Part shown: one piece after another, positions 55,322 through 64,000 of the stretch | Layout of the letters: each line of letters opens with the position of its first letter | Numbering within the stretch: position 1 is the stretch's first letter | Assembly (NCBI GenBank): GCA_002813285.1 | Contig: PHTZ01000001.1 | Location: 1,301,501-1,365,500, forward strand | Direction of reading: 5' to 3' | DNA: 64,000 nucleotides | Origin: Flavobacteriaceae bacterium MAR_2009_75 | GTDB taxonomy: Bacteria > Bacteroidota > Bacteroidia > Flavobacteriales > Flavobacteriaceae | Translations under genes and position numbers: made by a program | Notes under the pieces: model-generated | The model's database searches: none | What the model saw: only the letters and a program-made list of their open reading frames with translations | Told to the model about the DNA's origin: nothing

Positions 55322-57358
55322 ATGAAGAACGATTTCACCAACGACCTGATACACGAAACAAGCCCTTATCTCTTACAACATGCCCACAATCCCGTAGAAT
55401 GGCAAGCATGGAGCGATAAAGCATTACAAAACGCCCAAGACAAAAACAAACTGCTTTTAATAAGTATTGGTTATGCTGCGTGCCACTGGTGTCATGTGAT
55501 GGAGCACGAATGCTTTGAAGATATCGAGGTGGCAAAGGTCATGAACAATAACTTTGTAAACATCAAAGTTGACCGAGAAGAACGCCCAGATATAGACCAC
55601 ATTTATATGGATGCCCTGCAAATGATGACAGGCAGCGGAGGTTGGCCCTTAAATATTGTTGCATTGCCCGACGGACGTCCTTTTTGGGGCGCCACTTATG
55701 TGCAAAAAGAGAATTGGAAAAAGGTTTTGTTACAACTGTCAACCTTACATCAAGAAGACCCCGAAAAAATTCTGGAATACGCTCAAAAAATGGAGGAAGG
55801 CATTAAGGCTATCAATCTCGTTGAAAACAATGATACCGACACTATTTTAAGTCTTACTGACATCGGCAATATTGTTCAAACGCTATCGCAATATTTCGAT
55901 ACCGATATGGGAGGCTATAATCGTGCTCCAAAATTCATGATGCCGGTAAACCTCAACTTTTTACTGCACTACGGTACCGCAAATGACAAGCTCTCGATTC
56001 TTGAATATGTCAATACCACACTGACCAAAATGGCCTGGGGAGGTATATTCGACCATGTAGGTGGCGGCTTTTCAAGATACTCGGTTGACAGCAAATGGCA
56101 CGTACCTCATTTTGAAAAAATGCTTTATGATAATGGGCAATTAATGAGTCTCTATGCGAATGCCTATGCCGTGACCAAAAACCCACTATATAGAAGAGTG
56201 ATAGAGCGAACGGCTGATTTTATTGAGAAGGAATTGATGAACGATAAATTCGGATTTTATTCTTCCCTCGATGCCGACAGCCTCAACACAGACGGAAAAT
56301 TAGAAGAAGGTGCTTTTTATGTTTGGAAAGAAAATGAATTAAAGAGTATTTTAGGAGAAAGTTACAATCTCTTCAAAGACTATTTCAATATTAATGAATT
56401 TGGCCATTGGGAGCATGATAACTATGTATTGATCAGAAATGCATCAGAAGAACAAATTGCAGAAATACATACCATTAGTATCGAAGATTTGAATAAAACT
56501 ATTGAAGATTCTTTAGAAAAATTGAAAAACAACCGAGAGTCACGAAACAAACCGCGTTTAGACGATAAAATTCTCACCTCTTGGAACGGGCTGATGTTGA
56601 AAGGTTTTGCAGACGCATATCGTTATCTTCAAGAAGAACGCTATTTAAACCTTGCCCTAAAAAACGCAGACTTTATATCTAAAAATTTAATGCAAGATGA
56701 TGGCGGACTCTTTCACAACCATAAAAATGGAAAGAGTAACCTGAACGGCTATTTAGAAGATTACGCATCGGTCATTGAGGCATTTATAGCACTTTATGAA
56801 GTAACCTTCGACGAGAAGTGGTTATTGCATTCGAAAGCTCTTGCGGAATACTGTCTGGCTAATTTTTACGATAAAAAAAACGGCATGTTCTTTTTCACAT
56901 CGACCAAAGATAGTTTTGTGATTCGAAGAACAATTGAAACGGCCGATAATGTAGTACCGGCTTCCAATTCTATAATGGCTAAAAACCTGTTCAAATTATC
57001 AAGGTGTTTTTCAGTTGACAAATATGAAGAAATAGCCAGGCAACAATTGAAGAATCTTCAAGGCCAAATTACGAGAAACGGACAAAGTTTTGCCAATTGG
57101 ATGCAGCTGGCGCTGTATTTTAACGCACCTTTTTATGAAATGGCCATTACTGGAAAAGACTTTAAAGAAAAAGCTAATGAAATGATGGTTCACTATTTGC
57201 CCAATATCATACTGGCCGGGTCTCAAAAAAATTCAGAATTACCTATCCTCCAAAATCGGTTTATTGAAGAAGAAACCTTGATACACCTGTGCGAAAAAGG
57301 CAGCTGTAAGCTCCCCATGACCCAAACGAATGAAGTTTTGACCCAATTGAACAACTAA
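55322..57358 (+). CDS. DUF255/YyaL-family thioredoxin-like protein
   Basis: A 678-residue protein of the YyaL/spermatogenesis-associated-20 family. The N-terminal thioredoxin-like domain (about 1-165) begins [14 protein letters not shown] and has a CxxC at Cys54-Cys57 in [12 protein letters not shown]. The rest (about 185-660) is an alpha/alpha-barrel of the six-hairpin glycosidase type ([33 protein letters not shown]). The biochemical role of the family is not firmly known. No signal peptide is present, so it is cytoplasmic. It is flanked by terminators and stands as a single gene. Confidence 0.93.
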   Translation: MKNDFTNDLIHETSPYLLQHAHNPVEWQAWSDKALQNAQDKNKLLLISIGYAACHWCHVMEHECFEDIEVAKVMNNNFVNIKVDREERPDIDHIYMDALQMMTGSGGWPLNIVALPDGRPFWGATYVQKENWKKVLLQLSTLHQEDPEKILEYAQKMEEGIKAINLVENNDTDTILSLTDIGNIVQTLSQYFDTDMGGYNRAPKFMMPVNLNFLLHYGTANDKLSILEYVNTTLTKMAWGGIFDHVGGGFSRYSVDSKWHVPHFEKMLYDNGQLMSLYANAYAVTKNPLYRRVIERTADFIEKELMNDKFGFYSSLDADSLNTDGKLEEGAFYVWKENELKSILGESYNLFKDYFNINEFGHWEHDNYVLIRNASEEQIAEIHTISIEDLNKTIEDSLEKLKNNRESRNKPRLDDKILTSWNGLMLKGFADAYRYLQEERYLNLALKNADFISKNLMQDDGGLFHNHKNGKSNLNGYLEDYASVIEAFIALYEVTFDEKWLLHSKALAEYCLANFYDKKNGMFFFTSTKDSFVIRRTIETADNVVPASNSIMAKNLFKLSRCFSVDKYEEIARQQLKNLQGQITRNGQSFANWMQLALYFNAPFYEMAITGKDFKEKANEMMVHYLPNIILAGSQKNSELPILQNRFIEEETLIHLCEKGSCKLPMTQTNEVLTQLNN

Positions 57359-57440
57359 TGCATGCATTAACAATAGTTTAATTCACTTTCTTTGATGGCG
57401 CCTCGTATTTTTAATAAGTTGCGGCCTTAAAATAATTGAA

Positions 57441-58280
57441 ATGACAGAGTTTACAAATATTGAAGAACACATTGAAAAAGCAATTGATTTTGCTTGGTTA
57501 ATATTACCGAATTTGGTGATGGCCATAATTATTCTAATCGTCGGGTTGTACATTATCCGGTTCTTGAATAAAATGGTTCGAAAGTTCTTTCAACGTAAAG
57601 AATATGACCTGGCCCTAGAAAGCTTTCTTCAAAGTTTTATAAGCATAGCCCTGAAGATTATTTTATTCGTATTAGTGATTACGCAACTCGGTGTACAGTC
57701 TTCTTCTTTAATTGCAATGATAGGTGCTGCGGGTCTGGCCATTGGTTTAGCTTTACAAGGCTCTCTCTCCAATTTTGCGGGTGGAGTACTGATTCTACTT
57801 TTCAAGCCTTTTAAGGCGGGGGATTGGATTTCAGCCCAAGGTGTAGACGGCTCTGTGAAAGAGATTACAATTTTCTACACTAAATTAAATACGTTCGGTA
57901 ATCAAATAGCGGTAATACCCAACGGGCAACTCTCGAACAACAATGTAATAAATTACAATGCCATGCCTACTAGAAGAGATAATATCAAAGTAGGTATTGG
58001 TTATAGCTCGAATATTAAAGTCGCTAAAGATATCATGCTTCAAATTTGTGCCGACAACGAAAATATTCTTAAAGAACCGGCCCCTGAGGTATATGTCGAT
58101 GGACTAGGAGATAGCTCGGTTAATTTGAGCTTGCGTTTCTGGGCCGAGAACGCTGTTTTCTGGGGCGCTCATTTTCATGTTATAGAAGAGACTAAAAAAC
58201 GATTTGATGAGGCTGGAATTGAAATACCATTTCCTCAAAGAGTCGTACACGGTATTCCACAAGAGACGCAACAAGATTAA
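57441..58280 (+). CDS. Small-conductance mechanosensitive channel (MscS family)
   Basis: A 279-residue inner-membrane protein with three helices (about 18-38, 63-82, 88-120). The pore helix AAGLAIGLALQGSLSNFAGG is followed by the beta domain LLFKPFKAGDWI and the C-terminal alpha/beta domain, as in MscS of E. coli (286 residues). It opens on membrane tension to release osmolytes during hypo-osmotic shock. It starts 82 bp after the DUF255 gene. A bidirectional terminator separates it from convergent tsaB. Confidence 0.95.
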   Translation: MTEFTNIEEHIEKAIDFAWLILPNLVMAIIILIVGLYIIRFLNKMVRKFFQRKEYDLALESFLQSFISIALKIILFVLVITQLGVQSSSLIAMIGAAGLAIGLALQGSLSNFAGGVLILLFKPFKAGDWISAQGVDGSVKEITIFYTKLNTFGNQIAVIPNGQLSNNNVINYNAMPTRRDNIKVGIGYSSNIKVAKDIMLQICADNENILKEPAPEVYVDGLGDSSVNLSLRFWAENAVFWGAHFHVIEETKKRFDEAGIEIPFPQRVVHGIPQETQQD

Positions 58281-58295
58281 TAATTCAAGTCAAAA

Positions 58296-58338
58296 AAAAA
58301 GAAGAGGTTAGCTGTAATACAGCTAACCTCTTCTTTTT
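58296..58338. terminator. Bidirectional intrinsic terminator
   Basis: A perfect 15-bp stem GAAGAGGTTAGCTGT with its complement (58301-58315 and 58319-58333) closes a three-base loop, with an A-run on the left and a T-run on the right. It serves both the mscS gene and the convergent tsaB gene. Confidence 0.93.
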
Positions 58339-58356
58339 GTTTATACCCCTAAAACC

Positions 58357-59034
58357 TTATTTCTTTTTCTTTTGCTGAAGGATAAAATCTTTTAGGTAAT
58401 AGGGCTCAAAATAAGCGACATCTTCGAAATCTTTAGATAAGTATTTTTGATAAGATAATTTACCCATTTCTTTAGACGAAGGTACTACAGAACTTGCAAA
58501 TTCAATGTTGGAACTGTTGAGTACGTCCCTACATTTTTCGGCACCCGAACCTGCAAGGATAACTCTACTATCTTCCCAATAGGTCTGAAAAGAATTTTCG
58601 TTGATAATTTCAGCATCGGTCGCTCTTATTTGATTGTGATTTTTATTGAAGATGGCCGAATAGACTTCCATACGACGTGCATCTAGCAAAGGAATTATAA
58701 TATCATAACTATGGTCATTTACCTGATGGGCCATACTTTCTAAAGTAGCTATTGATATTAGCGGCACATCCAATGAAAAGCATAAACCTTTTGCCGCTGA
58801 AACACCTATACGAAGTCCGGTATACGATCCAGGGCCTTTACTCACTGCGACGGCTTCTATTTGAGACAATTCTAGCTGCGCATCCTTCAAAACATCTTCA
58901 ATAAACACATGTAGTTGTTCAGAATGGGAATAATTAGGGGTGTCGTGCTCCTTGATCGCTAGAACAACCCCATCTTTTGCAACACTTACCGAGCAATTGG
59001 TAGTTGCAGTTTCTAAGTTTAATATTATCGCCAT
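58357..59034 (-). CDS. tsaB: tRNA threonylcarbamoyladenosine biosynthesis protein TsaB
   Basis: A 225-residue cytoplasmic protein of the ASKHA fold and partner of TsaD/TsaE in forming t6A37 on tRNAs that read ANN codons. It begins IILNLETATTNCSVSVAKDG, has the conserved VSKGPGSYTGLRIGVSAAKGL (about 63-83) typical of TsaB, and PLLDARRMEVY near 116. The length is that of the family. It is downstream of the efflux operon, separated from it by a terminator. Confidence 0.96.
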   Translation of the reverse strand: MAIILNLETATTNCSVSVAKDGVVLAIKEHDTPNYSHSEQLHVFIEDVLKDAQLELSQIEAVAVSKGPGSYTGLRIGVSAAKGLCFSLDVPLISIATLESMAHQVNDHSYDIIIPLLDARRMEVYSAIFNKNHNQIRATDAEIINENSFQTYWEDSRVILAGSGAEKCRDVLNSSNIEFASSVVPSSKEMGKLSYQKYLSKDFEDVAYFEPYYLKDFILQQKKKK

Positions 59035-59062
59035 ATGGCTGCAAATATAAACCTAAATCAAC

Positions 59063-59095
59063 AAAAAAGCCCGTTCAGACCACTGCCGGAACGGG
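59063..59095 (-). terminator. Intrinsic terminator of the efflux operon
   Basis: On the minus strand CCCGTTC (59089-59095) pairs with GAACGGG (59070-59076) around a 12-base loop and runs into C then TTTTTT. It ends the permease-adaptor-TolC transcript. Confidence 0.83.
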
Positions 59096-59119
59096 ACTAA
59101 TTATATGTAGTAAATAAAC

Positions 59120-60472
59120 CTAATTCAGCTGCATTGGCAACCCAAAATAAAACTCTAATACTTTTATCCTAAAAATATAATCATATTTGGTTCGTACCAC
59201 CTCGGCAGCAGCATTATCTACCCTAGATTGCGCTTGACTGAAATCAAATGCGTTCATCAAACCAACTTCATAACGTTCTTTCGAATAATCGTAAGCCAGT
59301 TGTCTTGCCTCCAAGGTTTTTTGAGCCGCTTCATATGCTTTAGAAAAACTTTTGACATCAACATAAGCTTGGTTGATATTGGTTTCCAAGTCCAGCTTAT
59401 CTTGCTCTAACTGTAGTTTTGCTTTTTCTACATTGATTTGCGAACGCTTAATATTGTTTCTTACGCTAAACCCATTAAAAATGGGTATATTCAATTGGGC
59501 CCCGTATGAAATACCATCATTGATCCAAAGTTGGTTCGTCAAGCTTTCTGCCGGAACAAAAGTACCTGTAGTGCTATCAAAACCGTCTTGATCGGAATAG
59601 CGCGTATTATAGTTAAAGAAAGCAGAAAGGGTTGGATATAGTGCGCCTTTTGTGATTTTTAAATCTTCCATAGCCAAATCGATATTCGATTGTGAAAATT
59701 TAATATCATTACGAAACGTAAGTGCTTTGGCAAAAATCTCTTTCGCCGACTGATTTTGAATATCGGAAGGTGGCACTTCGTAATCAACATCGGCTACATC
59801 GAAATTTTCATAATCGGTAATCTGAAGCAATTGTGCCAAGCTTATACGCGAAATAAGAACCATATTTTCGGTATTAACGATTTGCTGCTCTAAACCAGCA
59901 GCCGTAGCTTCGATTTCCAACAGATCCCCCTGCGGCAGAACACCAGCATCTACCAATTCATTGGTGCGTTTTAAGTCTTGCTCGGTAACGGCATATTGTG
60001 CTCTAAACACCTTGAGCGTTTCTTTGTTCGACAGAATTTGCAAATATGCATTAGCGACGTTGAGGCGAATGTCATCTTTCAAATCATCTAACCTGTATTG
60101 ATTTGCGATTTCATTCAACTTGGCCCTATTAAGTCGGTTTAGATTTCTAAGTCCATCAAAAAGCGTTAACGATGAAGTTACACCTCCGTTAGCGGTTAAA
60201 ATTGTTGTCGTAACCGGCTGATTGGTAGTCGGGTCAAAAGAAAGACCCGTATTGCCCGAAGTACTTATTGAACTGTTAATGTTTGGCAACAACCCGCCCA
60301 AGGCATCGGAATGATCTATTTGTGCATTTTGAAGATCCAGTTCAAATTGCTCTACCGTCAAGTTATTCTCTACTGCATATTCGACACATTCTTGCAACGT
60401 CCATTTTTTATTTTGGGCAAAGAGATTTCCAACTCCAAAGAGGAGGAGTAAAACTATTAGTTTAAAGTTCAT
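59120..60472 (-). CDS. TolC-family outer-membrane efflux protein
   Basis: A 450-residue outer-membrane channel with a signal peptide (NLFAQ, residue 20) and two OEP repeats. The N-terminal WTLQECVEYAVENNLTVEQ and the long helices (SQSNIDLAMEDLKITKGALYPTLS; ARQLAYDYSKERYEVGLMNAFDFSQAQSR) are typical. It forms the exit duct for the adaptor and ABC permeases encoded just upstream in the same operon (31 bp gap). The transported substrate is not predictable; MacB-type systems export macrolides, peptides or lipoproteins. Confidence 0.95.
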   Translation of the reverse strand: MNFKLIVLLLLFGVGNLFAQNKKWTLQECVEYAVENNLTVEQFELDLQNAQIDHSDALGGLLPNINSSISTSGNTGLSFDPTTNQPVTTTILTANGGVTSSLTLFDGLRNLNRLNRAKLNEIANQYRLDDLKDDIRLNVANAYLQILSNKETLKVFRAQYAVTEQDLKRTNELVDAGVLPQGDLLEIEATAAGLEQQIVNTENMVLISRISLAQLLQITDYENFDVADVDYEVPPSDIQNQSAKEIFAKALTFRNDIKFSQSNIDLAMEDLKITKGALYPTLSAFFNYNTRYSDQDGFDSTTGTFVPAESLTNQLWINDGISYGAQLNIPIFNGFSVRNNIKRSQINVEKAKLQLEQDKLDLETNINQAYVDVKSFSKAYEAAQKTLEARQLAYDYSKERYEVGLMNAFDFSQAQSRVDNAAAEVVRTKYDYIFRIKVLEFYFGLPMQLN

Positions 60473-60503
60473 TTTTTGATTTTTTGATTATGATTGATGA
60501 TTT

Positions 60504-61643
60504 TTATTCTTCACTTTCCTCAGGCTCCTCGTCTTCTTCACCTCTTTTGATCGGCTCCGTTTTGTTCCATATCTTGACTTCATCAGATTCACTGAGGCCT
60601 GAGACAACTTCTACATTGACCCCATCTGAAATACCTATTTCGATATCTCTGCGCTCAAACTGTTGGTCACCGGTAGAAACCTCAACATAGGGCTTGTCGG
60701 TTTTTTTATCGAATTGTAGCAAGGCTTCCGGTATAACTAAGATATCATCTTTCTTTTCTAAGACTAGGGAAGCATTGGCACTATAACCTGCTCGAATAAA
60801 AATGTCATCTTTCACCTCAACATCGCCTTCTATCTTGAATTGAACCGCACCGGTTTCCTCAATGCCTTTAGGTGCGATAAAACGTAGTTTTGCATCTAAT
60901 TCTTTGCCCTCAACGGCACCCAAACTAATTTTCAACGGGGTGCCCACTTCAAGCTTCGCCACTTCACCTTCATCGACTTTACCCTCGAAAATCATTTTAC
61001 TCAAATCGGCAATAGTCGCGATGGTCGTACCATCATTAAAGTTGTTACTTTGAATTACTTGATAGCCCTCTTCGACGGGTATTTCAAGAATAGTACCCTC
61101 TACGGTGGCCCTAATGTTCGTATTGGCACTTGAAGACCCGCCAGCTGATCCCATACGTATAATCTGGTAATCTGCTTTGGCATTATCCAATTCTTGAGTC
61201 GCCTGATCATATTGTAATTGAAGTGTATTAAAATCTTGGCTAGAAATCACACCTTTATCAAAGAGAGATTTATTTCGTTCGTACTCGATTTTAATATTGT
61301 TCAATGCCAACTCGGCATTTCTTACTCGCCCACGAGATTGGTTAAGCGACTGCTCATTGGGCACTACCTTAATAGTTGCTATTAAATCTCCGGACTTTAC
61401 TTTTTGCCCTTCCTCTAAAAAAATCTTTTGGATAATACCCGAAATTTGTGGTTTGATCTCAATCTCATCTTCAGGAATCACCTTACCCGTAGCTACTGTT
61501 TTTTTCTCAATATTGCTTATAAACGGGTTCTGGGTTTCGTATGTGATTGCTTCTTTACTATTCGACTTGATGAAGAATACGGCCGCCCAAAGAGCACCCA
61601 GTACTAACAATCCGATTAAAACATACTTTACGATCTTGTTCAT
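60504..61643 (-). CDS. Efflux periplasmic adaptor (HlyD/MacA type)
   Basis: A 379-residue membrane-fusion protein with one N-terminal transmembrane anchor (about 7-26) and barrel-sandwich (lipoyl-like) half motifs (KPQISGIIQKIFLEEGQKVKSGDLIA and ATVEGTILEIPVEEGYQV). These flank a coiled-coil hairpin (about 105-165), followed by beta-barrel and membrane-proximal domains. It bridges the inner-membrane ABC permeases and the TolC channel. An acidic tail (EEDEEPEESEE) closes the protein. It lies 58 bp after the second permease gene. Confidence 0.95.
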   Translation of the reverse strand: MNKIVKYVLIGLLVLGALWAAVFFIKSNSKEAITYETQNPFISNIEKKTVATGKVIPEDEIEIKPQISGIIQKIFLEEGQKVKSGDLIATIKVVPNEQSLNQSRGRVRNAELALNNIKIEYERNKSLFDKGVISSQDFNTLQLQYDQATQELDNAKADYQIIRMGSAGGSSSANTNIRATVEGTILEIPVEEGYQVIQSNNFNDGTTIATIADLSKMIFEGKVDEGEVAKLEVGTPLKISLGAVEGKELDAKLRFIAPKGIEETGAVQFKIEGDVEVKDDIFIRAGYSANASLVLEKKDDILVIPEALLQFDKKTDKPYVEVSTGDQQFERRDIEIGISDGVNVEVVSGLSESDEVKIWNKTEPIKRGEEDEEPEESEE

Positions 61644-61701
61644 TTTTAAGTTGTGTTTGTCTATTGGTATAGTTGTTTCTGTTTTTGTTACCTAAATCAG
61701 G

Positions 61702-62964
61702 TTATTCTTCCCTAAGGGCATCAATAGGTTTTATACTCACTGCCCTTTGAGCAGGTATGAGGCCTATTAAAGTTCCTAAAATGACCATTATGGCAAGTGC
61801 ACCCAAAACATAGGGTATAGGCACTGTAGGGTTCGTATAGGGGAAATCGATGTCTTGAGTAAAACTGTTGATCATTGAAAGTGTAAGAGCGCCTAGAATG
61901 ATGCCCATAATACCTGCAATAACGGTCAAGAAAACTGATTCTAATATAATTTGATTTCGTACTTCTGCAGGGGTCGCGCCCAATGCACGGCGCACCCCTA
62001 ACTCTTTCGTTCTTTCTTTTACGGAAATTAAGAGGATATTACCGATACCGATAACCCCCGCCAAAATGGTAGCAATTCCGACGATTAGGGAAAGAAAGGT
62101 AATGCCATTGGCAAAACCCACGATTTTATTGAACTGCTCACCCAGATTAAAAGAACCAAATGCCCGATCATCATCGGGATGAACCTGATGGATATTCTTT
62201 AGAAGGTTAATGATGTTTTTTTCTACCTCTACCACATCGACATCGTCATAAGCGGCAATCGAAAACCAACCTACCTCTTCACCTGTGTTATACAGCTTTT
62301 TAAATGTAGTAAAGGGAATAAAAATATCGCCGTCACCACCAAAACCCCCACTTTGGTCAAATTTATGTATGCCTACGACCTGAAAAAAAACATCATCGAT
62401 TTTAATGTAGCCGCCTATTGTTACTTCGTCTTTATCAAAAAGCTCTTTTTCCGTGCGCTCTCCTATAACTGCCACTTTTCGAGCTTGCGAAATATCTTCG
62501 TCATTAATAAACCTGCCCCCATCATATATTTTTTTAGGTGCAATTTTGGTAAACGTAGGGTAATCACCGAACAAGGGATAACTACCCACTTTATTGTTCC
62601 GACCAATCGATGGTGGCGTTGATCCAAAGAACCCTCTTACATTTCTAGGTGCTATGAATTCTACTTCTGGAATTCGATTCTCGATCATAGAGGCATCCCC
62701 TATTTTCAATTGCATTGGTCTGCCCGTCTTGAAACCCTCGTATGGCATACTCGTATTCTGGGCCCAAACGAACATACTGTTCTTGGCAATACGTTCGAAC
62801 ATGCTCTCAAAGCCATTGTCCATACCCTTCGCAGCTCCCGAAAGAGCTATATAAATAAATATACCCCATAATACCCCTACTACGGTGATTATTGTTCGAA
62901 CCTTATTCTTACTGATCGATCCAAAAATCTCTTGCCATGTATTTCTATCGAATATAAATCGCAT
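61702..62964 (-). CDS. ABC transporter permease, MacB/FtsX type
   Basis: A 420-residue inner-membrane protein with an N-terminal helix (about 22-42), a large periplasmic MacB-PCD domain (about 55-275) and three C-terminal helices of the FtsX domain. The coupling region KERTKELGVRRALGATPAEVRNQIILE contacts the ATPase. It is homologous to the permease gene 1 bp upstream, so the two probably form a heterodimer. No ATPase gene is in the window; in this operon type it is usually upstream, past the right edge. Confidence 0.95.
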   Translation of the reverse strand: MRFIFDRNTWQEIFGSISKNKVRTIITVVGVLWGIFIYIALSGAAKGMDNGFESMFERIAKNSMFVWAQNTSMPYEGFKTGRPMQLKIGDASMIENRIPEVEFIAPRNVRGFFGSTPPSIGRNNKVGSYPLFGDYPTFTKIAPKKIYDGGRFINDEDISQARKVAVIGERTEKELFDKDEVTIGGYIKIDDVFFQVVGIHKFDQSGGFGGDGDIFIPFTTFKKLYNTGEEVGWFSIAAYDDVDVVEVEKNIINLLKNIHQVHPDDDRAFGSFNLGEQFNKIVGFANGITFLSLIVGIATILAGVIGIGNILLISVKERTKELGVRRALGATPAEVRNQIILESVFLTVIAGIMGIILGALTLSMINSFTQDIDFPYTNPTVPIPYVLGALAIMVILGTLIGLIPAQRAVSIKPIDALREE

Positions 62965-62965
62965 A

Positions 62966-64000
62966 TTATTCGTCTCTTAATGCCACTATCGGCTTTATAT
63001 TGGCTGCCCGTCTTGCCGGAACATAACCTGCAATAGCACCAAAAATAATAAGTACTATGGTGGCAAAAATTGCCATGGGTAAATCTATATAGGGGTTAGT
63101 AATAAAGAAATCTTCTAGTTTTTCGCCCATTGAACCCAAAATTGCAATACCAATGAGCATACCCACAAAACCGGAAATTGTAGTAATAAAAACTGATTCT
63201 AATAAAATTGTACTGATTACGGTTTTCGGGGTAGCACCCAATGCCTTTCTTATACCCAACTCTTTGGTGCGCTCTTTCACCACGAAGACCATAATATTAC
63301 TGATACCAATAATACCGGCTATTATGGTACCGAAAGCCACGAAAGCAACTATAATTTGTAACACTCTGGCAAACTGCTGGTTCTGCTTCAATTGGTCTGC
63401 CACATTTCGAATAAAAATACCGTTCTGATCTTGCGGATTAATATATTTTTTCTCTCGAATGAACTTATCTAGACTTTTCTCAAATGCCATTGCACCGGCA
63501 TACCCAATCGACGGCTTAAAGCCTATGACCATGGCATCAACCTTATCAGTATTTTTTTCAACAAGTTGCTGGGTGGTATAGGGTATAAAAATATTACGTT
63601 CTTCACGGTCGCCACCATCATCTTGAAAAACCCCTATGACCTTATAAGAGCTTCCCCCTACATCTATATATTTTCCTATGGAGTTCTTAGCCCCGAACAA
63701 ATCTTGCTCTACCAATCTACCAATAACCGCATTCTTGGTCTTGTTCTCTACATCCATGACATTGAGATACCGACCTTTCATCATAATAGTCATTTCGCTA
63801 AACTGATGCGAAGGACCCACAGCCCATGTAGAATAGCTATTCGACTCATTTTTATAGGCAACCGTATCTTGCCTAATTATGCGCGGACTTATGTATTCAA
63901 GAAATAAAGGAAAATTCTTTTCGATATCTTCTATATCAGAGTTATCGAACTCTATAGTTCTATTGGCCTTATAGCCTTTATAGGGCATAGTCGTTCGCCC
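62966..64000 (-). CDS. ABC transporter permease, MacB/FtsX type, N terminus outside window
   Basis: A fragment of 344 residues; the gene continues past the right edge. An in-frame ATG at 63988 is internal, since the reading frame is open to the edge and the sequence around it (TTMPYKGYKANR) matches an internal segment of the downstream paralogue (TSMPYEGFKTGR, about residue 75). The periplasmic domain and the three C-terminal FtsX helices with KERTKELGIRKALGATPKTVISTILLE are present. It is the partner of the next permease, from which it is separated by 1 bp. Confidence 0.93.
   Translation of the reverse strand, partial: GRTTMPYKGYKANRTIEFDNSDIEDIEKNFPLFLEYISPRIIRQDTVAYKNESNSYSTWAVGPSHQFSEMTIMMKGRYLNVMDVENKTKNAVIGRLVEQDLFGAKNSIGKYIDVGGSSYKVIGVFQDDGGDREERNIFIPYTTQQLVEKNTDKVDAMVIGFKPSIGYAGAMAFEKSLDKFIREKKYINPQDQNGIFIRNVADQLKQNQQFARVLQIIVAFVAFGTIIAGIIGISNIMVFVVKERTKELGIRKALGATPKTVISTILLESVFITTISGFVGMLIGIAILGSMGEKLEDFFITNPYIDLPMAIFATIVLIIFGAIAGYVPARRAANIKPIVALRDE

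Noticed and set aside
59042-59049. TATATTTG on the minus strand as a tsaB promoter
   Set aside because: It is only 8 bp from the start codon and has no -33 element at the right spacing; the leader would be nearly absent.
61297-61695. A 132-residue + strand frame opposite the efflux adaptor
   Set aside because: Antisense of a conserved HlyD-type protein, with no support of its own.

Overview
The window looks like chromosome of a Bacteroidota member, most likely a marine-type Flavobacteriaceae (inference). The grounds are three SusC/SusD loci, type IX secretion (T9SS) partner proteins of the PorP/SprF type, a secreted protein with a gliding-type C-terminal sorting domain, a FecR/ECF-sigma pair, an AT-rich base composition, and promoters of the Bacteroidetes form TTTG-N19/20-TAnnTTTG. 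No tRNA, rRNA, CRISPR array, insertion sequence or prophage was seen.

Region 1 (1-18372) is an N-acetylglucosamine-type polysaccharide utilisation locus. Reading leftward from 17104, one long operon encodes a SusC-like transporter (broken by a one-base frameshift in this sequence), SusD, a FAS1/CBM-like/cadherin-like surface lipoprotein, a GH16-like lipoprotein, NagB, a GH20 hexosaminidase, a Na+/solute symporter, NagA and a second GH20. After a 433-bp gap follows another SusC and the start of another SusD. A divergent LacI-family regulator sits at the head. The core palindrome GCAAACGTTTGC occurs twice between the regulator and susC: one copy covers the -33 element of the susC promoter, the other abuts the lacI start codon. 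The genes imply outer-membrane uptake of a GlcNAc-containing glycan, trimming by GH20, import of the sugar, and deacetylation/deamination to fructose-6-phosphate. The expected sugar kinase is not in the window.

Region 2 (18408-37311) is centred on arabinose. It holds a lipoprotein with two GH43 propellers, a divergent ECF sigma/FecR/SusC(STN)/SusD regulon, a Tat-exported Gfo/Idh/MocA oxidoreductase, a serine/threonine dehydratase-like enzyme, a secreted protein of unknown function, and the operon araR-araB-araD-symporter-araA. The regulator is a Nudix-like AraR. A shared inverted repeat (AGTGT-N7-ACACT) upstream of araR and, with one mismatch, upstream of the GH43 gene suggests that the hydrolase and the catabolic operon form one regulon.

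Region 3 (37662-53826) carries small conserved or unknown proteins, a SanA-like protein, an Nramp homologue lacking the canonical metal-binding motifs, a three-gene T9SS adhesin module (large Calx-beta/TSP3/DUF11 protein, PorP/SprF, OmpA), fabD, a gamma-carbonic-anhydrase-like protein, a LytS/LytR-type two-component pair, a VWA lipoprotein and a second PorP/SprF.

Region 4 (54041-64000) is housekeeping: an Nfu Fe-S carrier with a duplicated N-terminal domain, dodecin, a DUF255/YyaL protein, an MscS channel, TsaB, and a MacB-like efflux operon (two permeases, adaptor, TolC) that runs off the right edge. Several strong intrinsic terminators separate these units.
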